A DNA stretch of 64,000 nucleotides, from contig NZ_QJSX01000011.1 in assembly GCF_003217515.1 (NCBI RefSeq), forward strand, positions 1-64,000, given 5' to 3'. The notes beneath the pieces were generated by a model. It did no database searches, was not told the origin of the DNA, and saw only the letters and a list, made by a program, of their open reading frames with translations. The DNA is from Deinococcus yavapaiensis KR-236. Its GTDB lineage: Bacteria > Deinococcota > Deinococci > Deinococcales > Deinococcaceae. Shown here piece by piece: positions 37,895-46,501 of the stretch. Within the stretch, counting starts at the first letter, position 1. Each line of letters opens with the position of its first letter. The translations under genes and the position numbers were made by a program.

Positions 37895-39475
37895 TCAGCG
37901 CCGCAGCAGTCGGCGCGTGACGCCCGAGACTTCCGGCACCCGCAAGGCCACGGCCAACCCGAGGTACGCGGCCAGCCCGATCGCGCTCGCCACGCCGAAG
38001 CCGAGAGCGCCCGGCACGGGACGACCCGGCTGAGGCAAGACACGCGTCACCGCCCACGCGATCAAACCCGCCACGAGCGCCAACGGAAGCACGCGCGCCA
38101 GATAGGCGAACAGTTGCTTCAAGGGAAAGCCGAGTTGCGCGCGGTACATCGCCGTGAGCGCCACGCACGTCGCGATTCCCATGATGGTGCTCGCGACGCC
38201 GAACCCCGCGAGGCCCAAACGCTGCGCGGGCGTCAGCAACGCGTACAAGCCGACTTCGCACACGAACGACACGGCCGAGATCGCCACGGCCTCACGCGTC
38301 TTCTCACGGGCGTAGAACGTGCGTAGCAAGATCGTGTTGATGCCCCACGGCACGAGCGCGAGCGACCACGTCGAGAGGATCAGGCTGCCCGCGCGGAATT
38401 TGTCGCCCGTCGCGTCGCCGGAGAACATCAAGACGCTCACCGCGTACGGCGCCAGCACGCACAACAGCGCGGAGATGGGCGCGCTGAGAAACACCACCGA
38501 GCGAATCGTGGACAACGTCAACGCTCGAAACGTCTTCCAGTCGCCCTCGGCGCGCAACGCGGCGAAGCGCGGAAAAATCGCGAGGGCCGGAGACATCACG
38601 AACAGGCCCATGCTCATCTGGAAGATCGTCTCGGCGTTCGCGTAGCCCGTGATCGTGCCGCGCGGAAACTGAGAGCTCGACAAGAAGTTGGTGACGACGA
38701 GATTCAAGAACTGCCGCGCGCCCGCCGTGAGGGTGAACGGCACCATGTTCACGAGCACGCGCCGCAGCGCCCTGTGCCCTCTGAGGCTCGGCCTCGGCAA
38801 GAGGCCGTACTTGCGCAACGCCGGGATCTGGATGAGCAATTGCGCCACGCCGCCCACGATCCATCCGACCGCCAGCCACGTCGCCGAGTGCGGCAAGACG
38901 AGGAGCATGGCGATCGTGGCGATGTTGAACGCGATCGGACCGAAGCTCGATTCGCGAAAGTGCTCGTCGGCGTTGAGAATTCCCATCGCGATCGCGTAGA
39001 GGCTCACGAGCATCAAGAACGGCATGACGAGGCGCGTCATGTACACGACGGTGTCGCGGTCCACGTTCGGCTTCGCCGACAACAGGAGATCGGCGAGCAA
39101 CGGCGCCGCCAAGACACCGAACGCCAACAGCAGCAAGTTCACGGCGATCAGCACGCCCGTCACGGCGCCCGCCAACTTGCGGCGATCCGCGTCCGGCAAG
39201 CTCTTGTACACCGGAATAAACGAGTTCACGAGCGCGCCCTCGGCGAGCAACTCGCGCAAGAGGTTCGGCACGCGCGACGCGACGAGAAACGCGTCCGTGA
39301 GGGCGGGCGGAAAGGTGTTGATGACGCCTTGCCGTACCAGACCCGAGAGCCGCGAGCCGAGCGTGCCGAGCATGACGATGATCGTGTTTCGCGCCGCCGA
39401 TTTGCGCGGAGGCTTCGAATCGAAGGTGATGTCGATGATCGGGAGCGAGGCGGGCGAATCGGACGACGAGCGCAC
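37895..39475 (-). CDS. murJ: Lipid II flippase MurJ
   Basis: Flips lipid II to the outer face of the membrane for peptidoglycan synthesis. The 526 residues carry about fourteen hydrophobic helices after a 25-residue polar N-terminus; the MOP/MviN blocks are TLGSRLSGLVRQGVINTFP, FLVASRVPNLLRELLAEGAL and SSSQFPRGTITGYANAETIFQMSMGLF. GTG start with TAAAGT (39481-39486) five bases upstream: leaderless. Works with MurI, RodA and the M23 peptidase elsewhere in the window. Confidence 0.95.
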   Translation of the reverse strand: MRSSSDSPASLPIIDITFDSKPPRKSAARNTIIVMLGTLGSRLSGLVRQGVINTFPPALTDAFLVASRVPNLLRELLAEGALVNSFIPVYKSLPDADRRKLAGAVTGVLIAVNLLLLAFGVLAAPLLADLLLSAKPNVDRDTVVYMTRLVMPFLMLVSLYAIAMGILNADEHFRESSFGPIAFNIATIAMLLVLPHSATWLAVGWIVGGVAQLLIQIPALRKYGLLPRPSLRGHRALRRVLVNMVPFTLTAGARQFLNLVVTNFLSSSQFPRGTITGYANAETIFQMSMGLFVMSPALAIFPRFAALRAEGDWKTFRALTLSTIRSVVFLSAPISALLCVLAPYAVSVLMFSGDATGDKFRAGSLILSTWSLALVPWGINTILLRTFYAREKTREAVAISAVSFVCEVGLYALLTPAQRLGLAGFGVASTIMGIATCVALTAMYRAQLGFPLKQLFAYLARVLPLALVAGLIAWAVTRVLPQPGRPVPGALGFGVASAIGLAAYLGLAVALRVPEVSGVTRRLLRR

Positions 39476-39511
39476 GGCTTACTTTAGTGCATCGCGCCCT
39501 TCGCCGGGTGC

Positions 39512-39540
39512 TTGTCAACGAGAACGAAGCATGCTACATT
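39512..39540 (+). promoter_or_regulatory. Promoter of tRNA-Ser
   Basis: TTGTCA (39512-39517) and TACATT (39535-39540) with 17 bp spacing. The mature tRNA begins about 20 bases after the predicted start. Confidence 0.8.
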
Positions 39541-39565
39541 CCGGGACGCAGACCCATGCCTCTGC

Positions 39566-39655
<90 letters not shown>

Positions 39656-39660
39656 AGCGA

Positions 39661-39686
39661 AGCCGAACCGAAAGGTTCGGCTTTCT
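39661..39686 (+). terminator. Intrinsic terminator of tRNA-Ser
   Basis: AGCCGAACC-GAAA-GGTTCGGCT, a 9-bp stem with a GAAA tetraloop, followed by TTCTT. Confidence 0.9.
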
Positions 39687-39798
39687 TCATGCCCCGACCG
39701 TAGATGTTTTCCCAAGATCGGGGCCGCAATCCACAGGATTCATCGACACGGCGTGCCAACAATGACCTCGTACGGCACTGTGCCGGAAAGGAGTCCAC

Positions 39799-41562
39799 GT
39801 GGCATTCCTCGTTCCCTTGTCGGATCTCATGCGTGAACGCGACGAACTCAGGACCGACCACCTCGACCATCCCATGGGCCATCCCCTCTACGTCATCGGT
39901 GGCGCGAACGTCGGGAAGGTCCACGACGTCCTCGTCGACCCTTCGGGCGGGCACGTGCGGTACCTCGTCGTGCGCAGCGGCTCCATGTTGCATCACAAGG
40001 ACCTCCTCGTCCCCGTCGGATTGGCGCGCATCGAGGACGACGCCGTCTATCTCGAGGCTCTCACGCGAGAGCAGTTCCTCGATCTGCGTCCCTACACGCC
40101 CGGAGAAGCGCTCGAAGGGCCGGGAGACGCCCGAGGACCCACCGCGCCCTCGTCTTCGTACACGAATCCGAACTTTCCCTCGCCGACCACTGCGCCCACG
40201 CCCCTCCCAGCGACCGCGAGCGAGGACTTGTTCCGCACGCCTGAGCGACTGCGCCTCCTCGAGGAACGCCTCGTCGTCGACAAGCGACGCGTGCCGATCG
40301 GCAGCGTGGAGGTCGGAAAGCACGTCGAAACCCGAAGCGAGCACGTCTCCGTTCCCCTGACGCGCGAAGTCGTGGAGATTCGCCGTCATCCCGTCGAGGA
40401 CGAACGTCGAGCCGACGGCGTCGGAATCGGACAAGGAAGTGCCACCCTGCGCGTCGACGTGGAAGCGGAACGGGCCGCCGTTCACAAGCGTGCCTTCATG
40501 ACCGAGGAGGTCGAAGTCGGAAAGCGTGCCGTCGTCGAGACGCACACGGTGACCGAGACCGTCGGACGCGAAGTGCTCGACGTGAAGCACATCGAAGCGA
40601 GCGACGACCGCACTCCGCTTGGCATTCGAGCGCAGAACTTCGACTCGCCGACGGAAAATCCCGACGGCACGGCCGTTCTCTTCACCTCGGAGCGCCGCGC
40701 CTCCGAGTGGCCACGTGCCCTCGTGCTCGCCGTCCCGATCCTCGCGGCGGGCGGCGCCCTCTTCCTGCTGAACCGCCGACGCCAGTCGGCCAACATCGCG
40801 AACGGAGACACCGCCATGACGAACACCGACCACGGAACTCCCATCGTTGCCACGACCGAGCGTCCCGTCGATGCCCACCTCGAAGTTCACGAGATGCACG
40901 ACGCGCGAGAAGTGGCGCGTGACGCCGCACGAGACCTTGTCTCGGACGCCCGCGAGGCATCCACTGCTATCACCGAGCAACGCTCGCGCGACGTGAGCGA
41001 CGTGATCGGGCAGGAACTGAGGCGCGAGCTGCCGCCACTCGTGGCGGCCGTGACGACCGAGATGAAGCGTTTGCTGTCCACGCACGAGCGCGACGTGACG
41101 TCGCGACTCGAGCGACAAGAAGCGCGGCTCGTGGAGCTCGACGAGCGCTTGTCGCACGTCAAGGTTCACCTGTCTGCTCGGCCACGTGGCGGTTCGTTCC
41201 CTGTCGGCCTCGCGCTCCTCGCGGTCGGAAGCTACTTCCTGTGGCGCCAGCCCCAGCTTCGAGAACGCCTGCAATCGCTCGTCGCCCGACGCTCTCAAGA
41301 CGCCGCCAAGAGCGAGAAGCAAGAGGCGACGGAGATCACGAACGAACGGCCCGCGTTCCTCACGCCCAGTCCGATGGACGACCTGCGCAACGAGTTCATC
41401 GAAGCAGGCAACACCGTCCGCAAGAACGTCAGCAATGCCCACGGCGCTCGCGGCGTCTTCGACGACCTCGGCGACGACTCGGTCGCTGACGGCACGCCCG
41501 GTGAAACTGCGCTTCGCCGAACGAACGACGACGTTCGACGCGAGCCTCGCGACAAACGCTGA
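39799..41562 (+). CDS. PRC-barrel/DUF2382 (YsnF-AvaK type) stress-like membrane protein
   Basis: A 587-residue protein. Residues about 20-90 form a PRC-barrel (LYVIGGANVGKVHDVLVD), about 145-270 hold two DUF2382 repeats (LLEERLVVDKRRVPIGSVEV; FMTEEVEVGKRAVVETHTV), then a helix at about 307-325 (ALVLAVPILAAGGALFLL). After an odd polar linker the second half (from about 340) is helical with a coiled coil (TSRLERQEARLVELDERLSHV), a second membrane helix (SFPVGLALLAVGSYFLW) and a disordered, charged tail. GTG start with AAAGGAG. An internal ATG (40816) has its own GGAG site; see findings. Function is unknown; relatives are stress-linked. Confidence 0.8.
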   Translation: MAFLVPLSDLMRERDELRTDHLDHPMGHPLYVIGGANVGKVHDVLVDPSGGHVRYLVVRSGSMLHHKDLLVPVGLARIEDDAVYLEALTREQFLDLRPYTPGEALEGPGDARGPTAPSSSYTNPNFPSPTTAPTPLPATASEDLFRTPERLRLLEERLVVDKRRVPIGSVEVGKHVETRSEHVSVPLTREVVEIRRHPVEDERRADGVGIGQGSATLRVDVEAERAAVHKRAFMTEEVEVGKRAVVETHTVTETVGREVLDVKHIEASDDRTPLGIRAQNFDSPTENPDGTAVLFTSERRASEWPRALVLAVPILAAGGALFLLNRRRQSANIANGDTAMTNTDHGTPIVATTERPVDAHLEVHEMHDAREVARDAARDLVSDAREASTAITEQRSRDVSDVIGQELRRELPPLVAAVTTEMKRLLSTHERDVTSRLERQEARLVELDERLSHVKVHLSARPRGGSFPVGLALLAVGSYFLWRQPQLRERLQSLVARRSQDAAKSEKQEATEITNERPAFLTPSPMDDLRNEFIEAGNTVRKNVSNAHGARGVFDDLGDDSVADGTPGETALRRTNDDVRREPRDKR

Positions 41563-41580
41563 GCGCCGCAAGGTCGCCCA

Positions 41581-41613
41581 CGAGGGGAAGGCGTAGGTCA
41601 CGCCTTCCCCTCG
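41581..41613. terminator. Hairpin terminator after the DUF2382 gene
   Basis: CGAGGGGAAGGCGT pairs with ACGCCTTCCCCTCG around a 5-base loop; TTCATTT follows. Confidence 0.88.
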
Positions 41614-41829
41614 TTCATTTGGCGGATGCATCCCGGCCACGTCTCCCCTACCCTGGACGCATGCGCCAAGAAGCCGTGCTTTGAGCCGTGAAGTGTAGTG
41701 AAACCTTGCTCCTATTGCGCTGAGCGCGGTTTTGTTACACTTTTGACACGTGTCGAAGCCTAGACGTCCGCACGAAACCGCTCCGTTCGAGCGGGTTTCG
41801 CGGCCAATCGCTTCTCGTTCCTTGGAGGA
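41614..41829 (+). promoter_or_regulatory. hflX upstream region with mini-ORF, -10 box and hairpin
   Basis: TACCCT (41649-41654) is six bases before an ATG that opens a frame of only seven codons (41661-41684), the same geometry as the leaderless genes here. Further on, TACACT (41736-41741) may be the hflX -10. The leader then forms a hairpin, CGAAACCGCTC against GAGCGGGTTTCG with one bulge (41773-41800), before the GGAGG ribosome site at 41824-41828. Confidence 0.4.
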
Positions 41830-43539
41830 ATGACCATAGAAAAAGTGCATGGTAATACCAGCGGTCTGAAGACCGCTCAAGTCAAGCAGCTCAGCAACCT
41901 CTACCGACGCCGCATCGAACCCGGCGTCGTCACCAGCCCGGAACTCGCGCGCAACCTCAGCGAGCTTTCGCACGACATCCGGCGCGAAATCAGCGTCCTC
42001 ATCGATCGACGCGGCCGCGTCCTGAGCGTTTCCGTGGCCGACGCGAAGGGCACCGAGCTGCCCACCCAGCGCCTCGGTGAGACGCGCCTCTCGGGCTACC
42101 ACTTGCTGCACACGCATCCCAAGGGCGGCGGGCTCAGCAAAAGCGACCTCTCCACGCTCTTCCTCAATCGCCTCGACGCGGTCGCCGCGATCGAAGTGCG
42201 CAGCGACGGCTTGCCCGGCAACGTCCACCTCGCGCACCTCACGCCTCCTGGCACGACCGGCGAGGAAGAAGACTGGCGCGTCTATCCTCCGCAAAGCCCG
42301 TACGAGATCGAGGATTTCGATCTCGGCGCGCAAGTCACGGCGCTCGAGCAGGAAATCGCCCGCGCGCGCACGTTGCGCGAAAGCAGGAAGGACGGCGAGC
42401 GCGCCATCCTCGTGCAGATCGACACGGGTGAATTCGACGCCGAGGACCGCCTGCAAGAGCTCAGCGAGCTCGCGCGCACGGCGGGCGCGGAAGTCGTGTA
42501 CAAGGAGCTCGTCTTCCGCCGTCACCTCAAGCCCGGCACCCTCGTCGGCAAGGGGAAGCTCGAGGAGCTCACCTCCAAGGCTTACCACCTCGACGCGGAC
42601 ATGATCGTCTTCGGGCAAGAGCTCAGCCCGGCGCAAGCGCGTGAAATCGAGGAAGCGACGAGCCTCAAGGTCATCGACCGCACGCAGCTCATCCTCGACA
42701 TCTTCGCTTTGCACGCTCAAGGGGTGGAAAGCAGGCTGCAAGTCGAACTCGCGCAGCTTCGCTACATGAAGCCGCGCCTGCTGGGGCAAGGAACGAAGCT
42801 TTCGCGCATCGGCGCCTCGGGCGGCAGTGCGGCGGGCGGCGCGATCGGAACGCGCGGTCCCGGCGAAACGAAGCTCGAAATGGACCGACGCCTCATCAAC
42901 GACCGCATCGCCTTTCTCGAAAAGCAACTCGAAGGTGTGGCCGTGCGCCGCGAAGAGCGCCGCAAGCGCCGCTCGCGCAACGACGTGCCCGTCATCTCCA
43001 TCGTCGGGTACACGAACGCGGGCAAGAGCACCCTCCTCAACGCCTTCACGCACGCCGCCGAGGAACCGCGCAAGGTTCTCGCGGAGAACAAGCTGTTCGC
43101 CACGCTGCGCCCCACCTCGCGGCAAGGCTTCATCGACGGCGTCGGCCCGGTCGTCTTCACGGACACGGTGGGCTTCATTCGAGACCTTCCCACGGACCTC
43201 GCGCGAGCGTTCCGTTCCACCCTCGAAGAAATCGGAGACGCGGACGTCCTGCTCCACGTCGTCGATGTCGCCAACCCCGCGGCGGACGCCCGTCACGAAA
43301 GCGTGCAGCGCATTCTGCGTGAACTCGAGATCGGCGAGTTGCCCACGGTCGTCGCGCTCAACAAGGCGGACGCGGCTTCCGCGGACGTGCTCGAACGCGA
43401 GCGGGACCGCATGGGCGGCGTGCCCGTGAGCGCGAAGAAGGAGCAGGGACTCGACGAGCTCAAGCGGGCGCTGCGAGATGCCTTGATGCCTTACGTGGCG
43501 CAAGTAGAGCAAGTTCAAAGAGCCGAATTGTTGAACTGA
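41830..43539 (+). CDS. hflX: GTPase HflX with JAMM-like N-terminal extension
   Basis: Ribosome-associated GTPase that splits stalled or heat-damaged 70S ribosomes. G-domain from about 385: GYTNAGKST (G1), DTVGFIRDLP (G3), NKAD (G4); the HflX core GTRGPGETKLE lies at 340-350. The protein is 569 residues against about 430 for E. coli HflX: an extra 150-residue N-terminal domain contains Glu53, H94-T-H96, Ser103 and Asp106, the ligand pattern of JAMM/RadC-type domains. The ATG is only one base after GGAGG, which is too close; the ATA at 41836 is seven bases away and might be the true start. Confidence 0.93.
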   Translation: MTIEKVHGNTSGLKTAQVKQLSNLYRRRIEPGVVTSPELARNLSELSHDIRREISVLIDRRGRVLSVSVADAKGTELPTQRLGETRLSGYHLLHTHPKGGGLSKSDLSTLFLNRLDAVAAIEVRSDGLPGNVHLAHLTPPGTTGEEEDWRVYPPQSPYEIEDFDLGAQVTALEQEIARARTLRESRKDGERAILVQIDTGEFDAEDRLQELSELARTAGAEVVYKELVFRRHLKPGTLVGKGKLEELTSKAYHLDADMIVFGQELSPAQAREIEEATSLKVIDRTQLILDIFALHAQGVESRLQVELAQLRYMKPRLLGQGTKLSRIGASGGSAAGGAIGTRGPGETKLEMDRRLINDRIAFLEKQLEGVAVRREERRKRRSRNDVPVISIVGYTNAGKSTLLNAFTHAAEEPRKVLAENKLFATLRPTSRQGFIDGVGPVVFTDTVGFIRDLPTDLARAFRSTLEEIGDADVLLHVVDVANPAADARHESVQRILRELEIGELPTVVALNKADAASADVLERERDRMGGVPVSAKKEQGLDELKRALRDALMPYVAQVEQVQRAELLN

Positions 43540-43588
43540 CGAGTGGTTTCGGCTTCGCAACGGCCAAGTCACAATGCGTGAGAACACC

Positions 43589-43621
43589 CGAGCCCCCGAC
43601 TCGAAGCGAGTCGGGGGCTCG
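43589..43621. terminator. Hairpin after hflX
   Basis: CGAGCCCCCGACTCG pairs with CGAGTCGGGGGCTCG around AAG, a 15-bp stem without a T-run. The rest of the gap to 43814 is pyrimidine-rich and holds no gene I can support; CATACT (about 43793-43798) may be the -10 of the next gene. Confidence 0.8.
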
Positions 43622-43814
43622 ACGTTGCACCGAGCGGGTCGAAGCGGGCACGGGCGGTATCGCTTCGTCACCACTCCATCGTCTTCGACCCTTCTCCCCT
43701 TTGCCTCGCTTCAGACGTAGCTCGCTTCCGAGCCCCGCCAACCCCCAAGCCCCCTTAGGCCCGTGCTAACGCCTCCCGAAGTCCTCGTCCTCATACTCAC
43801 TTGGAGGTGACCTC

Positions 43815-44579
43815 TTGCTCGACGGTATTTTCGATCGCGTCAAACGCGGCATGGATCGCGCCCGTTCTCGCGGCGAGGAGATGACGCAGACGACGCGTCT
43901 GCGCCTCGAAGTCTTCGGGTTGCACCGCGAGTTGGACGGGTTGTACGGTCGTCTCGGGCGCGCTTACCACGGAGGCTCCGACGAGAGCGTCCTGCTGGCG
44001 TTGCGTGAAGAGATCGACCGTGTGGACGAGGAGATCGCGGCGCGAGAACGACTTATCGCGGAGATCAACGCTCGGTCTCCGCAAGCGCCCCCGGACGAGG
44101 TGGTATCCGCTTCCGCCGCGCCGTCGAGCTCGACGACCGTCATTTCGGCCTTTCCTTCGAAGGAGATCGACATGAACAGCGAACGCGACAATCCCAACAT
44201 GACCACTCCGAACACCCCGGGCTCCAACGAGGAGTTGCTGCGGCGCGACGCGGAACGCAGTTCGAACCTCGCGGGCGAGGAGCGAGCGGCACCGCCGTCG
44301 ATCGAGCGTAACCGCCTCAAGGACCAGCCGAACCAGGACTACCAGGAGCGCTTGGACGAGGGGCAGACGGTCTCACGGGGAACGCTGACGGACGCGGATC
44401 TCCACGGTTCGAGCGCGCCGATTCCGAAAATCGGTTCGCTCGCCGCCAACGACTTGGGCATCGATCGAGCGGCGGTGCAGCCCGACACGAGCGCCGAAGC
44501 GCACCACGAGCGCATCATCGGGAAAAACGAAGAGAAGCAGACGGACTTGGCGAGCAACGACCCCAGCCCGATCGATTGA
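43815..44579 (+). CDS. Coiled-coil plus disordered protein, possibly two in-frame products
   Basis: A 254-residue product from a TTG start four bases after GGAGGTGA. Residues 1-85 are an amphipathic, coiled-coil-like module (FDRVKRGMDRARSRGEEMTQ, then RLEVFGLHRELDGLYGRLG, then EEIDRVDEEIAARERLI). After a Ser/Pro-rich linker the rest is polar and probably disordered (NMTTPNTPGSNEELLRRDAE...). An ATG at 44172, in frame, has a near-perfect GAAGGAGAT site seven bases upstream, so a separate 135-residue C-terminal protein is likely also made. No family recognised. A strong terminator follows. Confidence 0.7.
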   Translation: MLDGIFDRVKRGMDRARSRGEEMTQTTRLRLEVFGLHRELDGLYGRLGRAYHGGSDESVLLALREEIDRVDEEIAARERLIAEINARSPQAPPDEVVSASAAPSSSTTVISAFPSKEIDMNSERDNPNMTTPNTPGSNEELLRRDAERSSNLAGEERAAPPSIERNRLKDQPNQDYQERLDEGQTVSRGTLTDADLHGSSAPIPKIGSLAANDLGIDRAAVQPDTSAEAHHERIIGKNEEKQTDLASNDPSPID

Positions 44580-44580
44580 G

Positions 44581-44628
44581 CGACAACGAAACGAGCCCCG
44601 CCGAGAAGCGGGGCTCGTTTCGTTGTCG
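44581..44628. terminator. Strong bidirectional hairpin terminator
   Basis: A 21-bp perfect stem (from CGACAACGAAACGAGCC) with a CGAGAA loop, between convergent genes; each 3' arm contains TTTCGTTGT-type sequence in place of a T-run. Confidence 0.92.
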
Positions 44629-44632
44629 GAAG

Positions 44633-45502
44633 TCAAAGGTCGCGTCGCCGAAAGATCAGCAGGGCGAGGATGAGCGCGAGGACGACGTACACGGCCGCCC
44701 AAACGATCAAGGCGGGTTCGGGCGGGGCGGTGCCGATGAAGGGATTGCCGCCGCCGCGCGTGGCGTCACCGAATTGCAGGAACTCCTGGGGTTGCAGGTA
44801 GTACGACGCGCCTTTCCACAAGGCGTCGGACGGCATGACGTAGCTGCTGACGTTGCCGAGACGAATCAGCAATGGGGTGTTCGTGAAGCCGCCGATCGAG
44901 CTGAGGATGCCTCCGGCGAAGCCGAGGCCGTACAGCAAGAACACCCCGATGCCGTTGGCGAGCGTCGTGAAGATCGTGCCGCCGAGGATGGTGAGTGTGA
45001 GCAGCAGCACGACCGTCAGGCCGATCAAGCCGACGCTCGGCCAAGGATTGGGGGGAAAGTAGCCGGTGAGGGCGCGCGAGCCGTAAAGCAGGCCGATGGA
45101 GAGGATGGCGACGTAGGAGAGGTTGACGATGGCAAAGCCGAGCCACTTCCCGGCGACGATCGCTCCGCGCGAGACGGGCTTGTACGCGACGCTTTGAATG
45201 GTGCCGCTTTCGACTTCCCCGGAGATCGCGCCGACGCTGGACAAAACGGCCATGAGGCCGCCGAGGAAGTTCACGAGGTACATGCCGAACAAGACGGTGG
45301 AGCCGTACGCGACCCTCGCCGAGCGTCCGGGACGGTCGAGGCCGAGGTCACCCGCGCGTTCGGTGAGGCGGTTGTGCAGAAGGTGGACGCCGTACAGGTA
45401 GAACCCCAAGAAGATGATCGAGAGGGCGAGCAAGACGAGGACGAGACGGCGCCGCGTGGCTTCGCGCAAGGCGAGCTCGGCGACGAGAAGAACTTGCTTC
45501 AC
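44633..45502 (-). CDS. ABC-2 type exporter permease
   Basis: A 289-residue membrane protein with six helices. The long loop after helix 1 and the GAISGEVESGTIQSVAYKPVSRGAIVAGKWLG block (cytoplasmic coupling region) are typical of ABC-2 permeases. Its GTG start overlaps the stop of the ATPase gene (GTGA), with AAGGAGG upstream. Together they form a two-gene exporter; the cargo is not evident. Confidence 0.88.
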   Translation of the reverse strand: MKQVLLVAELALREATRRRLVLVLLALSIIFLGFYLYGVHLLHNRLTERAGDLGLDRPGRSARVAYGSTVLFGMYLVNFLGGLMAVLSSVGAISGEVESGTIQSVAYKPVSRGAIVAGKWLGFAIVNLSYVAILSIGLLYGSRALTGYFPPNPWPSVGLIGLTVVLLLTLTILGGTIFTTLANGIGVFLLYGLGFAGGILSSIGGFTNTPLLIRLGNVSSYVMPSDALWKGASYYLQPQEFLQFGDATRGGGNPFIGTAPPEPALIVWAAVYVVLALILALLIFRRRDL

Positions 45503-46410
45503 TTGTCTCCTCCTTGCTGTACGAGGCGTACGAAGAGATCTTCGAGGTCGGGGCGATGCGGCGTGAGCTCGAAGAGACGCGCGCCGCTCGCCACAATGGT
45601 GGAGGCGACGTCGGGCACGTCGGCGGCGCCGAGTTGCAGCCGGAAGCGGCCGCCGCCACTGGCATTGACGGTGCCGAGCTTGCGAAGCTTCATGAGCAGT
45701 TCGGGTGACAGCTTGTCGACGCGCACGTCGAGGAATTTCGGTGGGCCGAGCAGATCATCGATCTTGCCCGCCTGCAAGATTTTGCCGCCGTTGACGAACG
45801 CGACGCGGTCACACGTCTGCTCGACTTCGGACAGCAGGTGCGAGTTGAGGAAGACGGTGACGCCGGAGTCCTTGAGCGAGTGGATGATGTTGCGAACTTC
45901 CACACGTCCGATAGGGTCGAGGGCGGAAGTGGGTTCGTCGAGGAAGACCAGCTTGGGATTGTGGATGATCGCTTGTGCGAGGCCGACGCGTTGCAGCATG
46001 CCCTTCGAGTAGCCTTTCAATTCGTCGTTGCCTCGGCCCGACAAGCCGACGAGGTCGAGCGCGGCGGGAACGCGCTCGGCTACTTCCCGCGCGTCGAGGC
46101 CCGCGAGGCGTCCGTGGAATGTGAGGAACTCCGAGCCTTTCATCCACGTGTGAAAGCGGAATTGTTCGGGCAAAAAGCCAACGAAGCGCCGCACTCGGGC
46201 GTCCTCGACGCTGCCACCCAGAACTTTGAGGTTGCCGCTCGTCGGTTTGACGAGGCCGAGCAGCATCTTCACGGTGGTGCTCTTCCCGGCACCGTTGGGG
46301 CCAAGGAAGCCGAAGACTTCTCCTTGGGCGACTTCGAGGTCGAGGCTTTGCACGACGGCGCGCCCACGGTATTCCTTGCGCAAGGCCTGCGTTTCGATGG
46401 CGAGGGTCAT
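45499..46410 (-). CDS. ABC transporter ATP-binding protein
   Basis: ATPase of the two-gene ABC-2 exporter. The 303 residues carry Walker A GPNGAGKST (37-45), signature YSKGMLQR (the S-x-G form used in ABC-2 exporters), Walker B LVFLDEPT and the H-loop LNSHLLSEV. The C-terminal 80 residues after the core are a separate beta-rich domain with a proline-rich end. The ATG follows a GGAG site. Confidence 0.93.
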   Translation of the reverse strand: MTLAIETQALRKEYRGRAVVQSLDLEVAQGEVFGFLGPNGAGKSTTVKMLLGLVKPTSGNLKVLGGSVEDARVRRFVGFLPEQFRFHTWMKGSEFLTFHGRLAGLDAREVAERVPAALDLVGLSGRGNDELKGYSKGMLQRVGLAQAIIHNPKLVFLDEPTSALDPIGRVEVRNIIHSLKDSGVTVFLNSHLLSEVEQTCDRVAFVNGGKILQAGKIDDLLGPPKFLDVRVDKLSPELLMKLRKLGTVNASGGGRFRLQLGAADVPDVASTIVASGARLFELTPHRPDLEDLFVRLVQQGGDK

Positions 46411-46452
46411 GTGGCAATCTCCATGTCGTTCATTCGTTCATAGAAAGTACGA

Positions 46453-46489
46453 CGACGCTGGAGGCAACGTTGCATTGCCTCCAGCGTCG
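46453..46489 (-). terminator. Terminator after the aldo-keto reductase gene
   Basis: CGACGCTGGAGGCAA pairs with TTGCCTCCAGCGTCG around seven bases, a 15-bp stem; on the minus strand it is followed by TCGTACTTTCT. It also separates the exporter operon from this gene. Confidence 0.75.
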
Positions 46490-46501
46490 CGAATCGTGGG
46501 T

